Positions 26,548 through 34,845 of a DNA stretch of 61,684 bases are shown here, in pieces. The stretch spans positions 1 to 61,684 of the forward strand of contig NZ_JAAOEN010000024.1 in the NCBI RefSeq assembly GCF_011320225.1, read 5' to 3'. A program made the translations under genes and the position numbers. Source of the DNA: Phytoactinopolyspora limicola. Lineage in GTDB: Bacteria; Actinomycetota; Actinomycetes; Jiangellales; Jiangellaceae. Each line of letters starts with the position of its first letter. Within the stretch, counting starts at the first letter, position 1. The notes below the pieces were generated by a model that had not been told where the DNA came from, did no database searches, and saw only the letters and a program-made list of their open reading frames with translations.

Positions 26548-27441
26548 ATGGTGCCTGCACCAATGGTCCGCCACGTCACACAGGTGCAGGTGCGATGGGC
26601 CGACCTCGATGCCTACGGGCACGTGAACAACGTCGCGTTCCTTCGTTACCTGCAGGAGGCCCGGGTCGACCTGCTGTTCGTGCAGGCATCCAGAGACGGC
26701 GTATCCGGCCTCGCCGAGGGCGTCGTGGTCCGGCGGCACGACATCGACTACCTGGCGCCCTTGCAGGCGGGAGCACATCCGCTCCGGGTAGAGATCTGGA
26801 TCCACGAGGTCCGCAACGCCACCTTCACCGTGGGGTACGAGCTGATCGACGAGCACGCCCCGGAACCCCGCGTCTGTGCTCGGGCACGCACGGTGCTGGT
26901 CCCGTACAACCTCGACGCCGGGCGGCCGCGCCGGTTATCCGATGACGAACAGGCGCTGCTCCACCGACACCTCGACGCAGATCGGCTGGTCCCGCCAGCC
27001 GAGCCAGCCACGATGCCGCTCCGTGACGAACCCACCAAGACCCACCTCTACGAGTGCGCGGTACGGTTCGACGACCTCGACCGCTACGGGCACGTCAACA
27101 ACGTCACCTTCGCGGAGTACGTTCAGGAGGCCCGCATCGACTTCGCGCGTTTTCGGCTGTTCGACGTCGACGGAGGGCCGCCGCACGCGGTGGTGGGCGG
27201 ACAAAGCCTGGAATACCTGGCCCCGGTTCCAGTGCGTTCCGAGCCACTTCACGTGTACCTGTGGCTCACCAAGATTGGCGACACGTCGTTTCACCTGGCC
27301 GCCGAGGTGGCCGACCAGCACCAGGTCTACGTGCGTGCGGTTAACCGTCTGGTCGCCATCGATCCGTCCGGCCAGCGGGCCCGCGCGCTTGTCCCCGCTG
27401 AGCGGCAAGTTCTCGAGCAGTTCCTCGGAGGCACTACATGA
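26548..27441 (+). CDS. Acyl-CoA thioesterase with two hotdog domains
   Basis: 297 residues from ATG 26548 (ATG 26563 is as likely). Two consecutive 4HBT hotdog domains: VRWADLDAYGHVNNVAFLRY at about residue 12 and VRFDDLDRYGHVNNVTFAEY at about residue 170, each with the Asp and HVNN active-site signature and an EAR segment. Hydrolyses acyl-CoA thioesters in the cytoplasm. By my recollection its place matches Rv2475c, which follows ettA and gdh in M. tuberculosis. Overlaps the next gene by four bases. Confidence 0.92.
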   Translation: MVPAPMVRHVTQVQVRWADLDAYGHVNNVAFLRYLQEARVDLLFVQASRDGVSGLAEGVVVRRHDIDYLAPLQAGAHPLRVEIWIHEVRNATFTVGYELIDEHAPEPRVCARARTVLVPYNLDAGRPRRLSDDEQALLHRHLDADRLVPPAEPATMPLRDEPTKTHLYECAVRFDDLDRYGHVNNVTFAEYVQEARIDFARFRLFDVDGGPPHAVVGGQSLEYLAPVPVRSEPLHVYLWLTKIGDTSFHLAAEVADQHQVYVRAVNRLVAIDPSGQRARALVPAERQVLEQFLGGTT

Positions 27442-28076
27442 CCACCCTGACCCCGGCACACCCCGGTGGTGCGGCCGATGTGGCGACCTTCGCCCAGCGC
27501 GTCGCCCGATTCGAACCCGAGGCGGTCACCCGGATCGTCGCTCACGGGCAGGTCGCGGGGTGTTTCGCCGAGACACCATTCGACGCGCTGGCGCTGCGGA
27601 CGGTGGCCTTGGCCGAACCCGTGGAGATCGACGTCGTGCTCGAAGCCGCCACTCTCGCCGCCCGCGCCGTGGGGGTCGGTGGTGAGCTCGAGTTGCCGCC
27701 GGCGCTGCCGGCGCTGCGCTGGACCAGCAGCCTGCCGCCGCGTTCGGGGTGGTCGGAGCTGGGCAGGCTGGCGCTGGCCGACGTGGTGGCCAGGGTGGAC
27801 AACGGCGTGGAGGAGTTTCGACGCCGGGCTCCGGACGAGGCTAGTGGCCGTGACTTACGCGCCGGGCGGGCAGCGCTAGAAGGGTTGGCGGCGCAGATCT
27901 GGGACGTCGAGATGGCCCACGGTGTTCCGCTCCGGCTGGCGCATGCCGCGTCGTCCTACGGGTTCCTCGGCGGACAGGGTGAGGTCGTGTTGCGCTCGGT
28001 GGGATCGTGGCAGCGGCTCGACGCACCGAATGGAACCGTGTTGGCCCGAGGTGGGCTGGCCCTGTTCGCCCTCTGA
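27438..28076 (+). CDS. Conserved hypothetical protein (Rv2474c-like position)
   Basis: 212 residues, coupled to the thioesterase by an ATGA overlap. I recognise no domain. It is rich in Ala, Leu and Glu, with amphipathic helices (LRTVALAEPVEIDVVLEAATLA and DVVARVDNGVEEFRRRAP) and a Gly-rich C-terminal segment (ASSYGFLGGQGEVVLRS). There is no signal peptide or membrane helix. The constant pairing with the thioesterase, which I recall from other actinobacteria, suggests a partner or a role in acyl-CoA metabolism. It ends 14 bases before a 90-bp palindrome. Confidence 0.75.
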   Translation: MTTLTPAHPGGAADVATFAQRVARFEPEAVTRIVAHGQVAGCFAETPFDALALRTVALAEPVEIDVVLEAATLAARAVGVGGELELPPALPALRWTSSLPPRSGWSELGRLALADVVARVDNGVEEFRRRAPDEASGRDLRAGRAALEGLAAQIWDVEMAHGVPLRLAHAASSYGFLGGQGEVVLRSVGSWQRLDAPNGTVLARGGLALFAL

Positions 28077-28090
28077 ACGCCCCGCCCTCG

Positions 28091-28180
28091 CCCGTCCTCG
28101 CCCCGCCCCATGATCATGAACACTTTGCCGTGCCATAGCACGGCAAAGTGTTCATGATCATGGGGCGGGGCGAGGACGGG
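28091..28180. repeat. 90-bp palindrome, family B copy 1 (bidirectional terminator position)
   Basis: Perfect 43-bp arms, 28091-28133 and 28138-28180, with the four-base loop CATA. The core half is ATGATCATGAACACTTTGCC then GTGC; the outer 20 bases are a GC-rich tract. It fills the gap between the convergent hypothetical gene and the alpha-glucosidase gene. Copy 2 at 31468 has the same core with the innermost pair C-G changed to T-A in both arms. Confidence 0.9.
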
Positions 28181-28190
28181 GCGGGAACAG

Positions 28191-29837
28191 TCAGGTGGTG
28201 ACTAGCCAGGCGGACGTATCAGCTGGCAAGTGGCCGTCGGCATTGAGCGGGCCACTGGTCAGCAGCACCTGCCGGTGCTCGGGCAGGGGCACCGGCGCGG
28301 CACCTAGGTTCACCACACACACGAATCCGTCCGATCGGTCGAATGCCAGCACGTCGGACCCGAGGTCGCGCCAGGTGATCGTGTCGGAGGCGAGGCCGGC
28401 GTGGGTGTTCCGGATCCGCAGCGCCGAGCGATAGAGCTCCAGCATCGACCCTGGATCGCCGTCCTGAGCCTCGACGGACATCGCCCCCCACTCGGCCGGC
28501 TGCGGTAGCCACGAGCCTCCGGGACCGAAGCCGTACGACGGGCCGCCGGACGTCCAGGGCAACGGCACCCGGCAGCCGTCGCGGCCCCGTTCGGTGTGCT
28601 GCGATCGCTCCCACACCGGGTCCTGGAGCGCCTCGTCCGGCAGGTCGATGACCTCCGGAAGGCCCAGCTCCTGGCCCTGGTAGACGTAGGCGCCTCCGGG
28701 CAGCGCCAGCATGAGCAGCGCCGCCGCGCGGGCCCGTCGTCGCCCCAGGTCCTCGTCGAAGAGACGCTCGTCCGACCTCTGCTGGACCGTCCCACCCGTG
28801 GTGTCGGTACGGCCATAGCGGGTCACGACCCGTTCGACGTCGTGGTTCTCGAGCACCCAGGTGGCAGGCGCGCCGACGGAGCCGAGCACCGTGACCGACT
28901 GCTCGATGGAGACCCGCAGCGCCTCGGCGGACCAGGCGGCCTTGAGGTAGTCGAAGTTGAACGCGCTGTGCAGCTCGTCGTCACGCAGGTAGCGAGCCAG
29001 CCGCTCCGGGGCCTCGACCCACGCTTCGGCGACGAACAGCCGTGGCGGGTCGTAGGCGTCGGCCACCTGTCGCCAGCCCCGGTAGATCTCGTGGACGCCG
29101 TCGCGGTCGAAGAACGGGTGGTCGGCGATCTGTGGGGAGTCGAGCAGGTTGGACTCGTCGTAGGGGAGGTCGGGTGCCTCCATGTCCTTGACCATGCCGT
29201 GGGCGACGTCGATCCGGAAACCGTCGACGCCGAGGTCGAACCAGAACCGCAGGACACTGAGGAACTCGTCACGGACTTCCGGGTTCGTCCAGTCGAGGTC
29301 CGGCTGGGTGACGTCGAAGATGTGGAAATACCACTGCCCGGGGCTGCCGTCCGGCTCGGTGATACGTTCCCACGCCGGGCCGCCGAATACGCTGCGCCAG
29401 TTGTTCGGTGGCTGGTCACCGTTGGGTCCGCTACCGTCGCGGAATATGTACCGGGCCCGTTCGGGCGACCCGGGGGCGGCACGCAGCGCGTCCTGGAACC
29501 ACGTGTGCTCGGACGAGCTGTGGTTCGGCACGATATCGAGGACCACCTTCAGATCCAGCGCGTGGGCGTGGTCGATGAGCTCCTTCGCCTGAGCGAGATC
29601 ACCGAAGCGTGGATCGATGTCGCGGTAGTCGGCGACGTCGTATCCGCCGTCGTTGAGTGGCGACGGGTACCAGGGGTTGATCCAGATCGCGTCGACACCG
29701 AGATCGCGCAGGTAGGGCAGTCGGCGAAGAAGGCCGGCGATATCGCCCTCGCCGTCACCGTTGGCATCGGCGAACGATCGGATGTAGACCTGGTAGATGG
29801 TGGCGCGGCGCCACCAGTCGCTGCGGGATCGTGTCAC
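28191..29837 (-). CDS. aglA: Glycoside hydrolase family 13 alpha-glucosidase
   Basis: 548 residues. GH13 barrel motifs: ATIYQVYIRSFADANGDGEG at the N-terminus, LKVVLDIVPNHSS (region I), GFRIDVAHGM with the nucleophile Asp (region II), LFVAEAWVE with the acid/base Glu (region III) and VLENHDVERV (region IV). DANGDGEGDI is the calcium-type loop of oligo-1,6-glucosidases and trehalose-related enzymes. It cleaves alpha-glucosidic bonds of short oligosaccharides; no signal peptide, so intracellular. Length and position before the haemoglobin match Rv2471 (aglA) as I recall it. GTG start 29837. Confidence 0.93.
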   Translation of the reverse strand: MTRSRSDWWRRATIYQVYIRSFADANGDGEGDIAGLLRRLPYLRDLGVDAIWINPWYPSPLNDGGYDVADYRDIDPRFGDLAQAKELIDHAHALDLKVVLDIVPNHSSSEHTWFQDALRAAPGSPERARYIFRDGSGPNGDQPPNNWRSVFGGPAWERITEPDGSPGQWYFHIFDVTQPDLDWTNPEVRDEFLSVLRFWFDLGVDGFRIDVAHGMVKDMEAPDLPYDESNLLDSPQIADHPFFDRDGVHEIYRGWRQVADAYDPPRLFVAEAWVEAPERLARYLRDDELHSAFNFDYLKAAWSAEALRVSIEQSVTVLGSVGAPATWVLENHDVERVVTRYGRTDTTGGTVQQRSDERLFDEDLGRRRARAAALLMLALPGGAYVYQGQELGLPEVIDLPDEALQDPVWERSQHTERGRDGCRVPLPWTSGGPSYGFGPGGSWLPQPAEWGAMSVEAQDGDPGSMLELYRSALRIRNTHAGLASDTITWRDLGSDVLAFDRSDGFVCVVNLGAAPVPLPEHRQVLLTSGPLNADGHLPADTSAWLVTT

Positions 29838-29954
29838 GAGCTGCCAGCCTATGATGGTCCGGACGTCGGGGCGACGGGAACGCCGATGTGTGCTGTCTCA
29901 CATGTTACGACGACGCCGTGGGAGACCGCGGTGGCCAACGAGGAGGGGCGCCCC

Positions 29955-30476
29955 ATGAGAAGCGTCGATGTGCTGGTAGATGCGTACGGCCGAGTCCGCG
30001 AGGGGGTACACCACGTCGTGTCCGGGCTCGCGCCGGAGCAGCTGAGAGCCCGGCTGGACAGCGAGGCTAACTCGGTCGCCTGGCTCGTGTGGCACCTCAC
30101 CCGGGTCCAGGACGACCATGTGGCCGACGTCGCCGGAGTCGACCAGGTGTGGACCTCCGACGGCTGGGTGGAACGGTTCGCGCTGCCCTTCGACGCGTCG
30201 GCCACCGGTTACGGGCACACGAGTGACGACGTCGCACAGGTTCGGGTCGAGTCCGGGGCGTTGCTGACCAACTACTACGACGCCGTGCATCACCACACAC
30301 TTCAGTACCTGAGTGGGCTGACCGACGCCGACCTCGACCGCGTTGTGGACATGTCCTGGGACCCTCCGGTGACCCTCGGGGTCCGGCTGGTGAGTGTGGT
30401 CGACGACGGAGCTCAGCACATCGGGCAGGCGGCGTTCATCAGAGGTGTGCTCCAGCGCCGCTCCCCCTCCCGGTGA
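29955..30476 (+). CDS. DUF664/DinB-superfamily protein (possible mycothiol-dependent enzyme)
   Basis: 173 residues, ATG 29955 with AGGAGGGG upstream; a much longer open frame exists but is antisense to the alpha-glucosidase gene. The four-helix DinB fold shows its metal histidines in VAWLVWHLTRVQDDHVADVAG and DDGAQHIGQAAFIRGVL. DUF664 proteins are common in mycothiol-producing actinobacteria. The TGA stop (30474-30476) and the last three codons before it lie inside a family A palindrome, so the original C-terminus may have been altered by the repeat. Confidence 0.88.
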   Translation: MRSVDVLVDAYGRVREGVHHVVSGLAPEQLRARLDSEANSVAWLVWHLTRVQDDHVADVAGVDQVWTSDGWVERFALPFDASATGYGHTSDDVAQVRVESGALLTNYYDAVHHHTLQYLSGLTDADLDRVVDMSWDPPVTLGVRLVSVVDDGAQHIGQAAFIRGVLQRRSPSR

Positions 30477-30534
30477 TCATTGGCTTTTGACCACCGGATC
30501 CGGTGGTCAAAAGCCAATGATCACCGGGAGGGGG
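30463..30534. repeat. 72-bp palindrome, family A copy 2
   Basis: Perfect 36-bp arms, 30463-30498 and 30499-30534, centred on GGATCC. The core matches copy 1 at 11583, except that GACTACC became GACCACC with the complementary change in the other arm. It overlaps the last codons and stop of the DUF664 gene and ends five bases before the haemoglobin stop, so it separates convergent genes. Confidence 0.92.
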
Positions 30535-30539
30535 GAGGG

Positions 30540-30938
30540 TTATTCCTCGAAGGTGTTGACCAGCGAAAACGCCGCGCGTTCGAGGTAGTCCCAAAGCGTC
30601 TCCCGGTACATCGGCGGCAAGTCGAGTTCGTCGACGGCGACCTTCATGTGGTGGAGCCAGCGGTCGCGGGCCGCCGGATTAACCGTGAACGGGGCGTGCC
30701 GCATCCGCAGCCGCGGGTGCCCCCGTTGTTCGGAGTACGTCGTAGGACCACCCCAGTATTGTTCGAGGAACATCCGCAACCGCTCCTCGGCCGGGCCTAG
30801 ATCCTCTTCGGGGTACATCGCCCGGAGTTCGGGGTCTTCGGCCACGCCCTGGTAGAACCGGCGGACCAGCTTGGTGAAGGTGTCATGGCCGCCGACGGCC
30901 TCATAGAAGTTGTCCACACGCGTCGTCACACTTCCCAT
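30540..30938 (-). CDS. glbO: Truncated haemoglobin, group II
   Basis: 132 residues; the start at ATG 30938 gives [20 protein letters not shown], as in the family. Motifs: [55 protein letters not shown] with the proximal His region, and [12 protein letters not shown]. The WGGP-Y-S-RGHP stretch is characteristic of trHbO, which binds O2 and handles peroxide or electron transfer. Position next to aglA matches Rv2470 (glbO) from memory. Divergent from osmC with 98 bases between. Confidence 0.93.
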   Translation of the reverse strand: MGSVTTRVDNFYEAVGGHDTFTKLVRRFYQGVAEDPELRAMYPEEDLGPAEERLRMFLEQYWGGPTTYSEQRGHPRLRMRHAPFTVNPAARDRWLHHMKVAVDELDLPPMYRETLWDYLERAAFSLVNTFEE

Positions 30939-31036
30939 TGTGGCAAGCCCACTGTTAGTGCCGCCACGACGGCCGGGCAGGATGGGATCAACCGTTGACG
31001 TGACACACATGTTGGACGTCGGAAAGGATCTCTCTT

Positions 31037-31462
31037 ATGGCAACCACCCGCACTGCCACGACCCGCTGGGAAGGCACCCTCTTCGAGGGCGCCGGGCAGG
31101 TCACCTTGGAATCGTCCGGCCTGGGCACGTATGACGTGTCGTGGCCGGCGCGCGCCGAGGAGCCGGGCGGCAAAACCTCCCCCGAGGAGCTCATCGCCGC
31201 CGCCCACTCGTCCTGTTTCTCCATGGCCTTGTCCAACGGTCTGGCCAAGGCAGGCACCCCGCCCACCTCGCTGGACACGAAGGCCGAGGTCACCTTCCAG
31301 CCCGGCGAGGGCATCACCGGCGTCAAGCTGACCGTCCGTGGCACCGTCGACGGCATCTCCGCCGAAGATTTCGCCGCCGCGGCCGAAGCGGCCAAGGAGG
31401 GCTGCCCGGTCAGCCAGGCGCTCACGGGCACCACCATCACGCTGGACGCCGCCCTCGCTTGA
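31037..31462 (+). CDS. osmC: OsmC-family peroxiredoxin
   Basis: 141 residues. Two redox cysteines in the family context: Cys60 in AAHSSCFSMALS and Cys123 in EGCPVSQAL. It reduces organic hydroperoxides in the cytoplasm. ATG 31037 follows GGAAAGGATCTCTCTT. It is divergent from the haemoglobin gene, so an oxidative-stress theme is shared across this intergenic region. The stop is TGATCC, immediately followed by palindrome B2. Confidence 0.94.
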   Translation: MATTRTATTRWEGTLFEGAGQVTLESSGLGTYDVSWPARAEEPGGKTSPEELIAAAHSSCFSMALSNGLAKAGTPPTSLDTKAEVTFQPGEGITGVKLTVRGTVDGISAEDFAAAAEAAKEGCPVSQALTGTTITLDAALA

Positions 31463-31467
31463 TCCCC

Positions 31468-31519
31468 ATGATCATGAACACTTTGCCGTGTCATGACACG
31501 GCAAAGTGTTCATGATCAT
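31468..31519. repeat. 52-bp palindrome, family B copy 2
   Basis: Perfect 26-bp arms with no loop (31468-31493 and 31494-31519), core ATGATCATGAACACTTTGCC. Same core as 28091, without the outer GC tract. Lies between the convergent osmC and mscS-like genes and may terminate both. Confidence 0.9.
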
Positions 31520-31534
31520 CAGATCGTGGGGGGC

Positions 31535-32692
31535 TCAGACTTCCGGAGCGGGCGGCCGAGAGGCCTTCTGCTGCTGTTCGATCGGAGTGTCGTCGGTCGA
31601 CGCCGGCTTCTCGGCCGGATCCGCCGGCGCTGCCGGGCTGGTGTGCGGCGCCTCTGGCGCGCTCGGTGCCTGCGTCGGGCTGGGGGACGGCGTTGGGCTG
31701 GGGGACGGCGTTGGCTCCGGCGGCTGCGTCCGGCTCGACACCCGCCCATCCGATTCCGGGGGCTCCTGCCGGATCCAGAGCGTGCGCTGTGGGAACGGGA
31801 TCTCGATACCCTCGGCGTCGAACCGTCGTTTGATCCGCTCTCGCAGCTCGCGGGCGACCTTCCACTGTTCCAGAGGCCGCGTTTTGACGACGAGCCGGAT
31901 GTCGATGCTGTCGTTGCCCAAGGCCTCGACCCCCCACACCTCGGGCTCCTCGATGATCAGGTCTTCCCAGAGTTCCTCGGTGGCGAGCTCGAAACTCACC
32001 TCTTCCAACAGCCGGCGAACCACGGTGGTGTCGGAGTCGTAGGCGACGCCGACGTCCACCACGGCCCGGGCCCACTCCTGGCTGAAATTGCCGATCCGGA
32101 GAACCTCACCGTTACGTACGTGCCAGACCGCGCCGTCGACCGAGCGCAGCCGGGTGACGCGCAGGCTGACCGCCTCGACCGTCCCGGTTGCCTCACCCAT
32201 ATCGATGACGTCCCCGACGCCGTACTGGTCCTCGACGAGCATCGCCACCCCGGCCAGGAAGTCCTTGACCAGGTTCTGCGCGCCGAACCCCAGCGCGACC
32301 CCCGCGATACCGGCCGAAGCCAGCAGCGGGCCGATCGAGTAGCCCAAGACGTCCAGTGCCATGACGATCACTACCACCGCCACGACGGCGGTGACGGTGC
32401 TCTTGGCGAGTGAACCCAAGGTTTGCACCCGCTGGACCCGGCGCTCGGAGTAGACCCCAGCGCCACCCAAGACCACGCGGGCCGCCGTCTTCGAGCCGAG
32501 CATGGTGGTCCGGGGCTCTTTGTCGACGGACCGCTGTACCAGCCTTCGGATAAGCCTGTGCAGCACGTAACGCACAACCACGCCGATCACGATCAGCATG
32601 ATCAACTGGAGCGGCTTGTCCAGCAGGACGTTGGTCCACCAGTCGTTGCTGAACCGTTCCGGGTCGGCGTCGTCCTGCACGCGGATCGTCAC
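31535..32692 (-). CDS. Small-conductance mechanosensitive channel (MscS family)
   Basis: 385 residues, GTG start overlapping the peptidase stop by four bases. Membrane helices near residues 30-45 (LQLIMLIVIGVVVRYVL) and 95-115 (STVTAVVAVVVIVMAL), then the pore helix LLASAGIAGVALGFGAQNLVKDFLAG and the MscS beta domain (YGVGDVIDMGEATGTVEAVSLR). The last 75 residues are a Pro/Ser/Thr-rich tail (EPTPSPSPTPSPSPTQAPS), probably a disordered cytoplasmic extension that is absent from standard MscS. Releases solutes during osmotic downshift. Confidence 0.93.
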   Translation of the reverse strand: MTIRVQDDADPERFSNDWWTNVLLDKPLQLIMLIVIGVVVRYVLHRLIRRLVQRSVDKEPRTTMLGSKTAARVVLGGAGVYSERRVQRVQTLGSLAKSTVTAVVAVVVIVMALDVLGYSIGPLLASAGIAGVALGFGAQNLVKDFLAGVAMLVEDQYGVGDVIDMGEATGTVEAVSLRVTRLRSVDGAVWHVRNGEVLRIGNFSQEWARAVVDVGVAYDSDTTVVRRLLEEVSFELATEELWEDLIIEEPEVWGVEALGNDSIDIRLVVKTRPLEQWKVARELRERIKRRFDAEGIEIPFPQRTLWIRQEPPESDGRVSSRTQPPEPTPSPSPTPSPSPTQAPSAPEAPHTSPAAPADPAEKPASTDDTPIEQQQKASRPPAPEV

Positions 32693-34806
32693 GGCGATTC
32701 ACCCTCCAGGCCGAGCTGGTGGGCGAGAAAGCTCAGCTGGTCGGCAGAGAGGTCGACGGTACGAGACACCGCCCGGGCACCGTGGCCCACCTCACGTTCG
32801 GCCCGAAGCAACACGGGGCGGTCGTCGACAGGAGCGTTGGTAGCCCGTTGCAGGGCGGCGGCCATCTTCCGGGCATGGAGCGGGTCGACCCGGGTGTCGC
32901 CGTCGAACACGGTAAACAGCACCGCCGGATAGGTCACGTCGTCGTGAACGTGGTGGTACGGCGAGTAGCCGAGCAGCCAGTCCAGCTCGTCGGGGTGGTC
33001 GGCGGTTCCGTATTCGTCGTTCCATGTGGCGCCCAGGCCGAACTGCTCGTAGCGGACCATGTCCAGCAGCGGCGCCGAACACACCACCGCGCGATAGGTG
33101 TCAGGACGCTGGGTGAGGGCGGCGCCGACGAGCAGGCCGCCGTTGGACCCGCCGGAGATGCCGAGCTGGTCAGGTGTGGTCCAACCCTGCTCGACCAGGT
33201 AGTCCGCGGCGGCATGGAAGTCGTCGAAGACGTTCTGCTTGTTCTCCCGCATACCACCCCGGTGCCACTGCTCACCCTCTTCGGACCCGCCACGTAAGCC
33301 GGCTACTGCCCAGATGCCGCCCGCCTCGACCCAGGCGAGGATGCTGGCCGAATAGGCAGGGGTGAGGGCGATGTTGAAGCCGCCGTAGCCGTACAGCACC
33401 GCCGGGCGCGGGCCGGGTGCTCCGTCGTCGGGGGCAACGATCACCATCCGCACCGCGGTGCCGTCCGCCGACCGGTACGTGACCTGTTCGGATCGCACCG
33501 CTGGCAGGTCGACGCTACCGGGGCTGGTGGCCCAGGTGGTGACAGTCTGGTCGGTGGCGTCGTACCGCAGAACGAGCCCCGGGGTGGTGTGGTCGGTGTA
33601 ACCGAACCAGCATTCGTGGCCCCCCTCGGGCCGTTCGCTGAGCCCGCCAATGCTGCCCAGGCCGGGCAGCGGCACGGTGTGGAGGTGTTCGCCGGTGGTG
33701 AGGTCGTGCACGCTGACCTCGGAGATGGCATGCCTGGTGCGGGCGGCCAGCAACACCGGCCGGTCGAGTTCCGGCCCGTCCAGGATGGCGTAGTCGTCCA
33801 AGACCGCGGTGTCGTCCTCGGGGAGCAGGTCTTGCCAGTTCTGCGGCTCCGGGGCTGTTGGGTCGACGACGGCGAGCCGGCGACGCGGCGCGTCGAGATC
33901 GGTGAAGACGTAGAGGCGTCCGTCGCGACCAACCTGCGGGTAGACCTTCGCATCGAGACCGACCGCCACGGCTTGTAGATCCGGTGCGTCGGGCTCACTG
34001 GTGTGGAGGTCGGCCATCCACACGTCGTTGCGGGGAGCCGTTCCCTGGGCCGCGGCGACAACCAGCCAGCGGCCGTCCCGGCTCACCGAGGCGCTGTAAT
34101 AGTTGGTCTTGTCCAGGCCAGCGCCGAAGATCTCGACATCGTCGGCCGGGTCGGAACCCACCCGGTGCAGGTAGACGCGGCGGTGATACTGCCCCTCACC
34201 ATCCGGCACGGCATCCGGGGGGAGCCGCCGGACGTAGTAGAACGCTTTGCCGCCGGGTAGCCAGCCGATAGGAGAGTAGCGGGCTCGGTCGATGGGACCG
34301 TCGACGATCTCCCCGGTGGCGACGTCCATCACCAGGACCGCCGACTCCTCCCGGCCGCCTTCGGACAGCTGGTAGGCCAGGAGATCGCCCTCCTTCGACG
34401 GCTGCCAGGTGTCGAGTGTGGTGGTACCGGCGGGGTCCACGACCATCGGGTCGATCAGCACCTCTTCGGCGCCCTCCGGCCCAGCCGTCAGCAACACCGC
34501 ATGCTCCTGGTCAGGGGAGCGTCGAGTCCAGAAGAATCGTCCACCGCGCCACACCGGCGCCCCTACCGCACCGGAGCGCAGCAGATCCGTCAACCGTTCG
34601 GTGAACCGGTTCCGCGTCGCCCAGCGGGCGCGATGGCTGCGGAACAGCGTGTCCTGTGCGTCGGCCCACGAGCGGGTCGTGTCGGCGTCGGGATCCTCCA
34701 GCGCGCGGAACGGATCCGGCACGGAGCGACCATGCAGAACGTCGACGTCGTCCCCAGCCGGGGCGGCCGGATACTGCGGATTCGAGTTCGGGGTATCGAG
34801 TGCCAC
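32689..34806 (-). CDS. Prolyl oligopeptidase family serine peptidase (S9A)
   Basis: GTG 34806 is preferred as start (MALDTPNSNPQ); TTG 34827 would add seven residues. About 705 residues, normal for S9A. N-terminal beta-propeller (about residues 60-420) and C-terminal alpha/beta-hydrolase domain: GYGGFNIALTPAYS, nucleophile in LGISGGSNGGLLVGA, acid in VFDGDTRVDPLHARKMA and His in EVGHGARAVS. It cleaves short peptides after proline. No signal peptide. Its stop overlaps the channel gene start. Confidence 0.94.
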   Translation of the reverse strand: MALDTPNSNPQYPAAPAGDDVDVLHGRSVPDPFRALEDPDADTTRSWADAQDTLFRSHRARWATRNRFTERLTDLLRSGAVGAPVWRGGRFFWTRRSPDQEHAVLLTAGPEGAEEVLIDPMVVDPAGTTTLDTWQPSKEGDLLAYQLSEGGREESAVLVMDVATGEIVDGPIDRARYSPIGWLPGGKAFYYVRRLPPDAVPDGEGQYHRRVYLHRVGSDPADDVEIFGAGLDKTNYYSASVSRDGRWLVVAAAQGTAPRNDVWMADLHTSEPDAPDLQAVAVGLDAKVYPQVGRDGRLYVFTDLDAPRRRLAVVDPTAPEPQNWQDLLPEDDTAVLDDYAILDGPELDRPVLLAARTRHAISEVSVHDLTTGEHLHTVPLPGLGSIGGLSERPEGGHECWFGYTDHTTPGLVLRYDATDQTVTTWATSPGSVDLPAVRSEQVTYRSADGTAVRMVIVAPDDGAPGPRPAVLYGYGGFNIALTPAYSASILAWVEAGGIWAVAGLRGGSEEGEQWHRGGMRENKQNVFDDFHAAADYLVEQGWTTPDQLGISGGSNGGLLVGAALTQRPDTYRAVVCSAPLLDMVRYEQFGLGATWNDEYGTADHPDELDWLLGYSPYHHVHDDVTYPAVLFTVFDGDTRVDPLHARKMAAALQRATNAPVDDRPVLLRAEREVGHGARAVSRTVDLSADQLSFLAHQLGLEGESP

Positions 34807-34845
34807 CCGCCCGACTCTAAGCGACAAGAGGGCAGCCAGTCGCGG

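Noticed and set aside
28596-29954. Very long open frame on the plus strand continuing into the DUF664 gene
   Set aside because: It is antisense to the well-supported alpha-glucosidase gene and has no family similarity; the ribosome site and homology begin only at 29955.
30910-30918. TTGTCCACA DnaA-box match near the haemoglobin start
   Set aside because: It lies inside the coding sequence of the globin gene (encoding part of TTRVDN), is isolated, and so is probably chance, unlike the paired boxes upstream of ssb.
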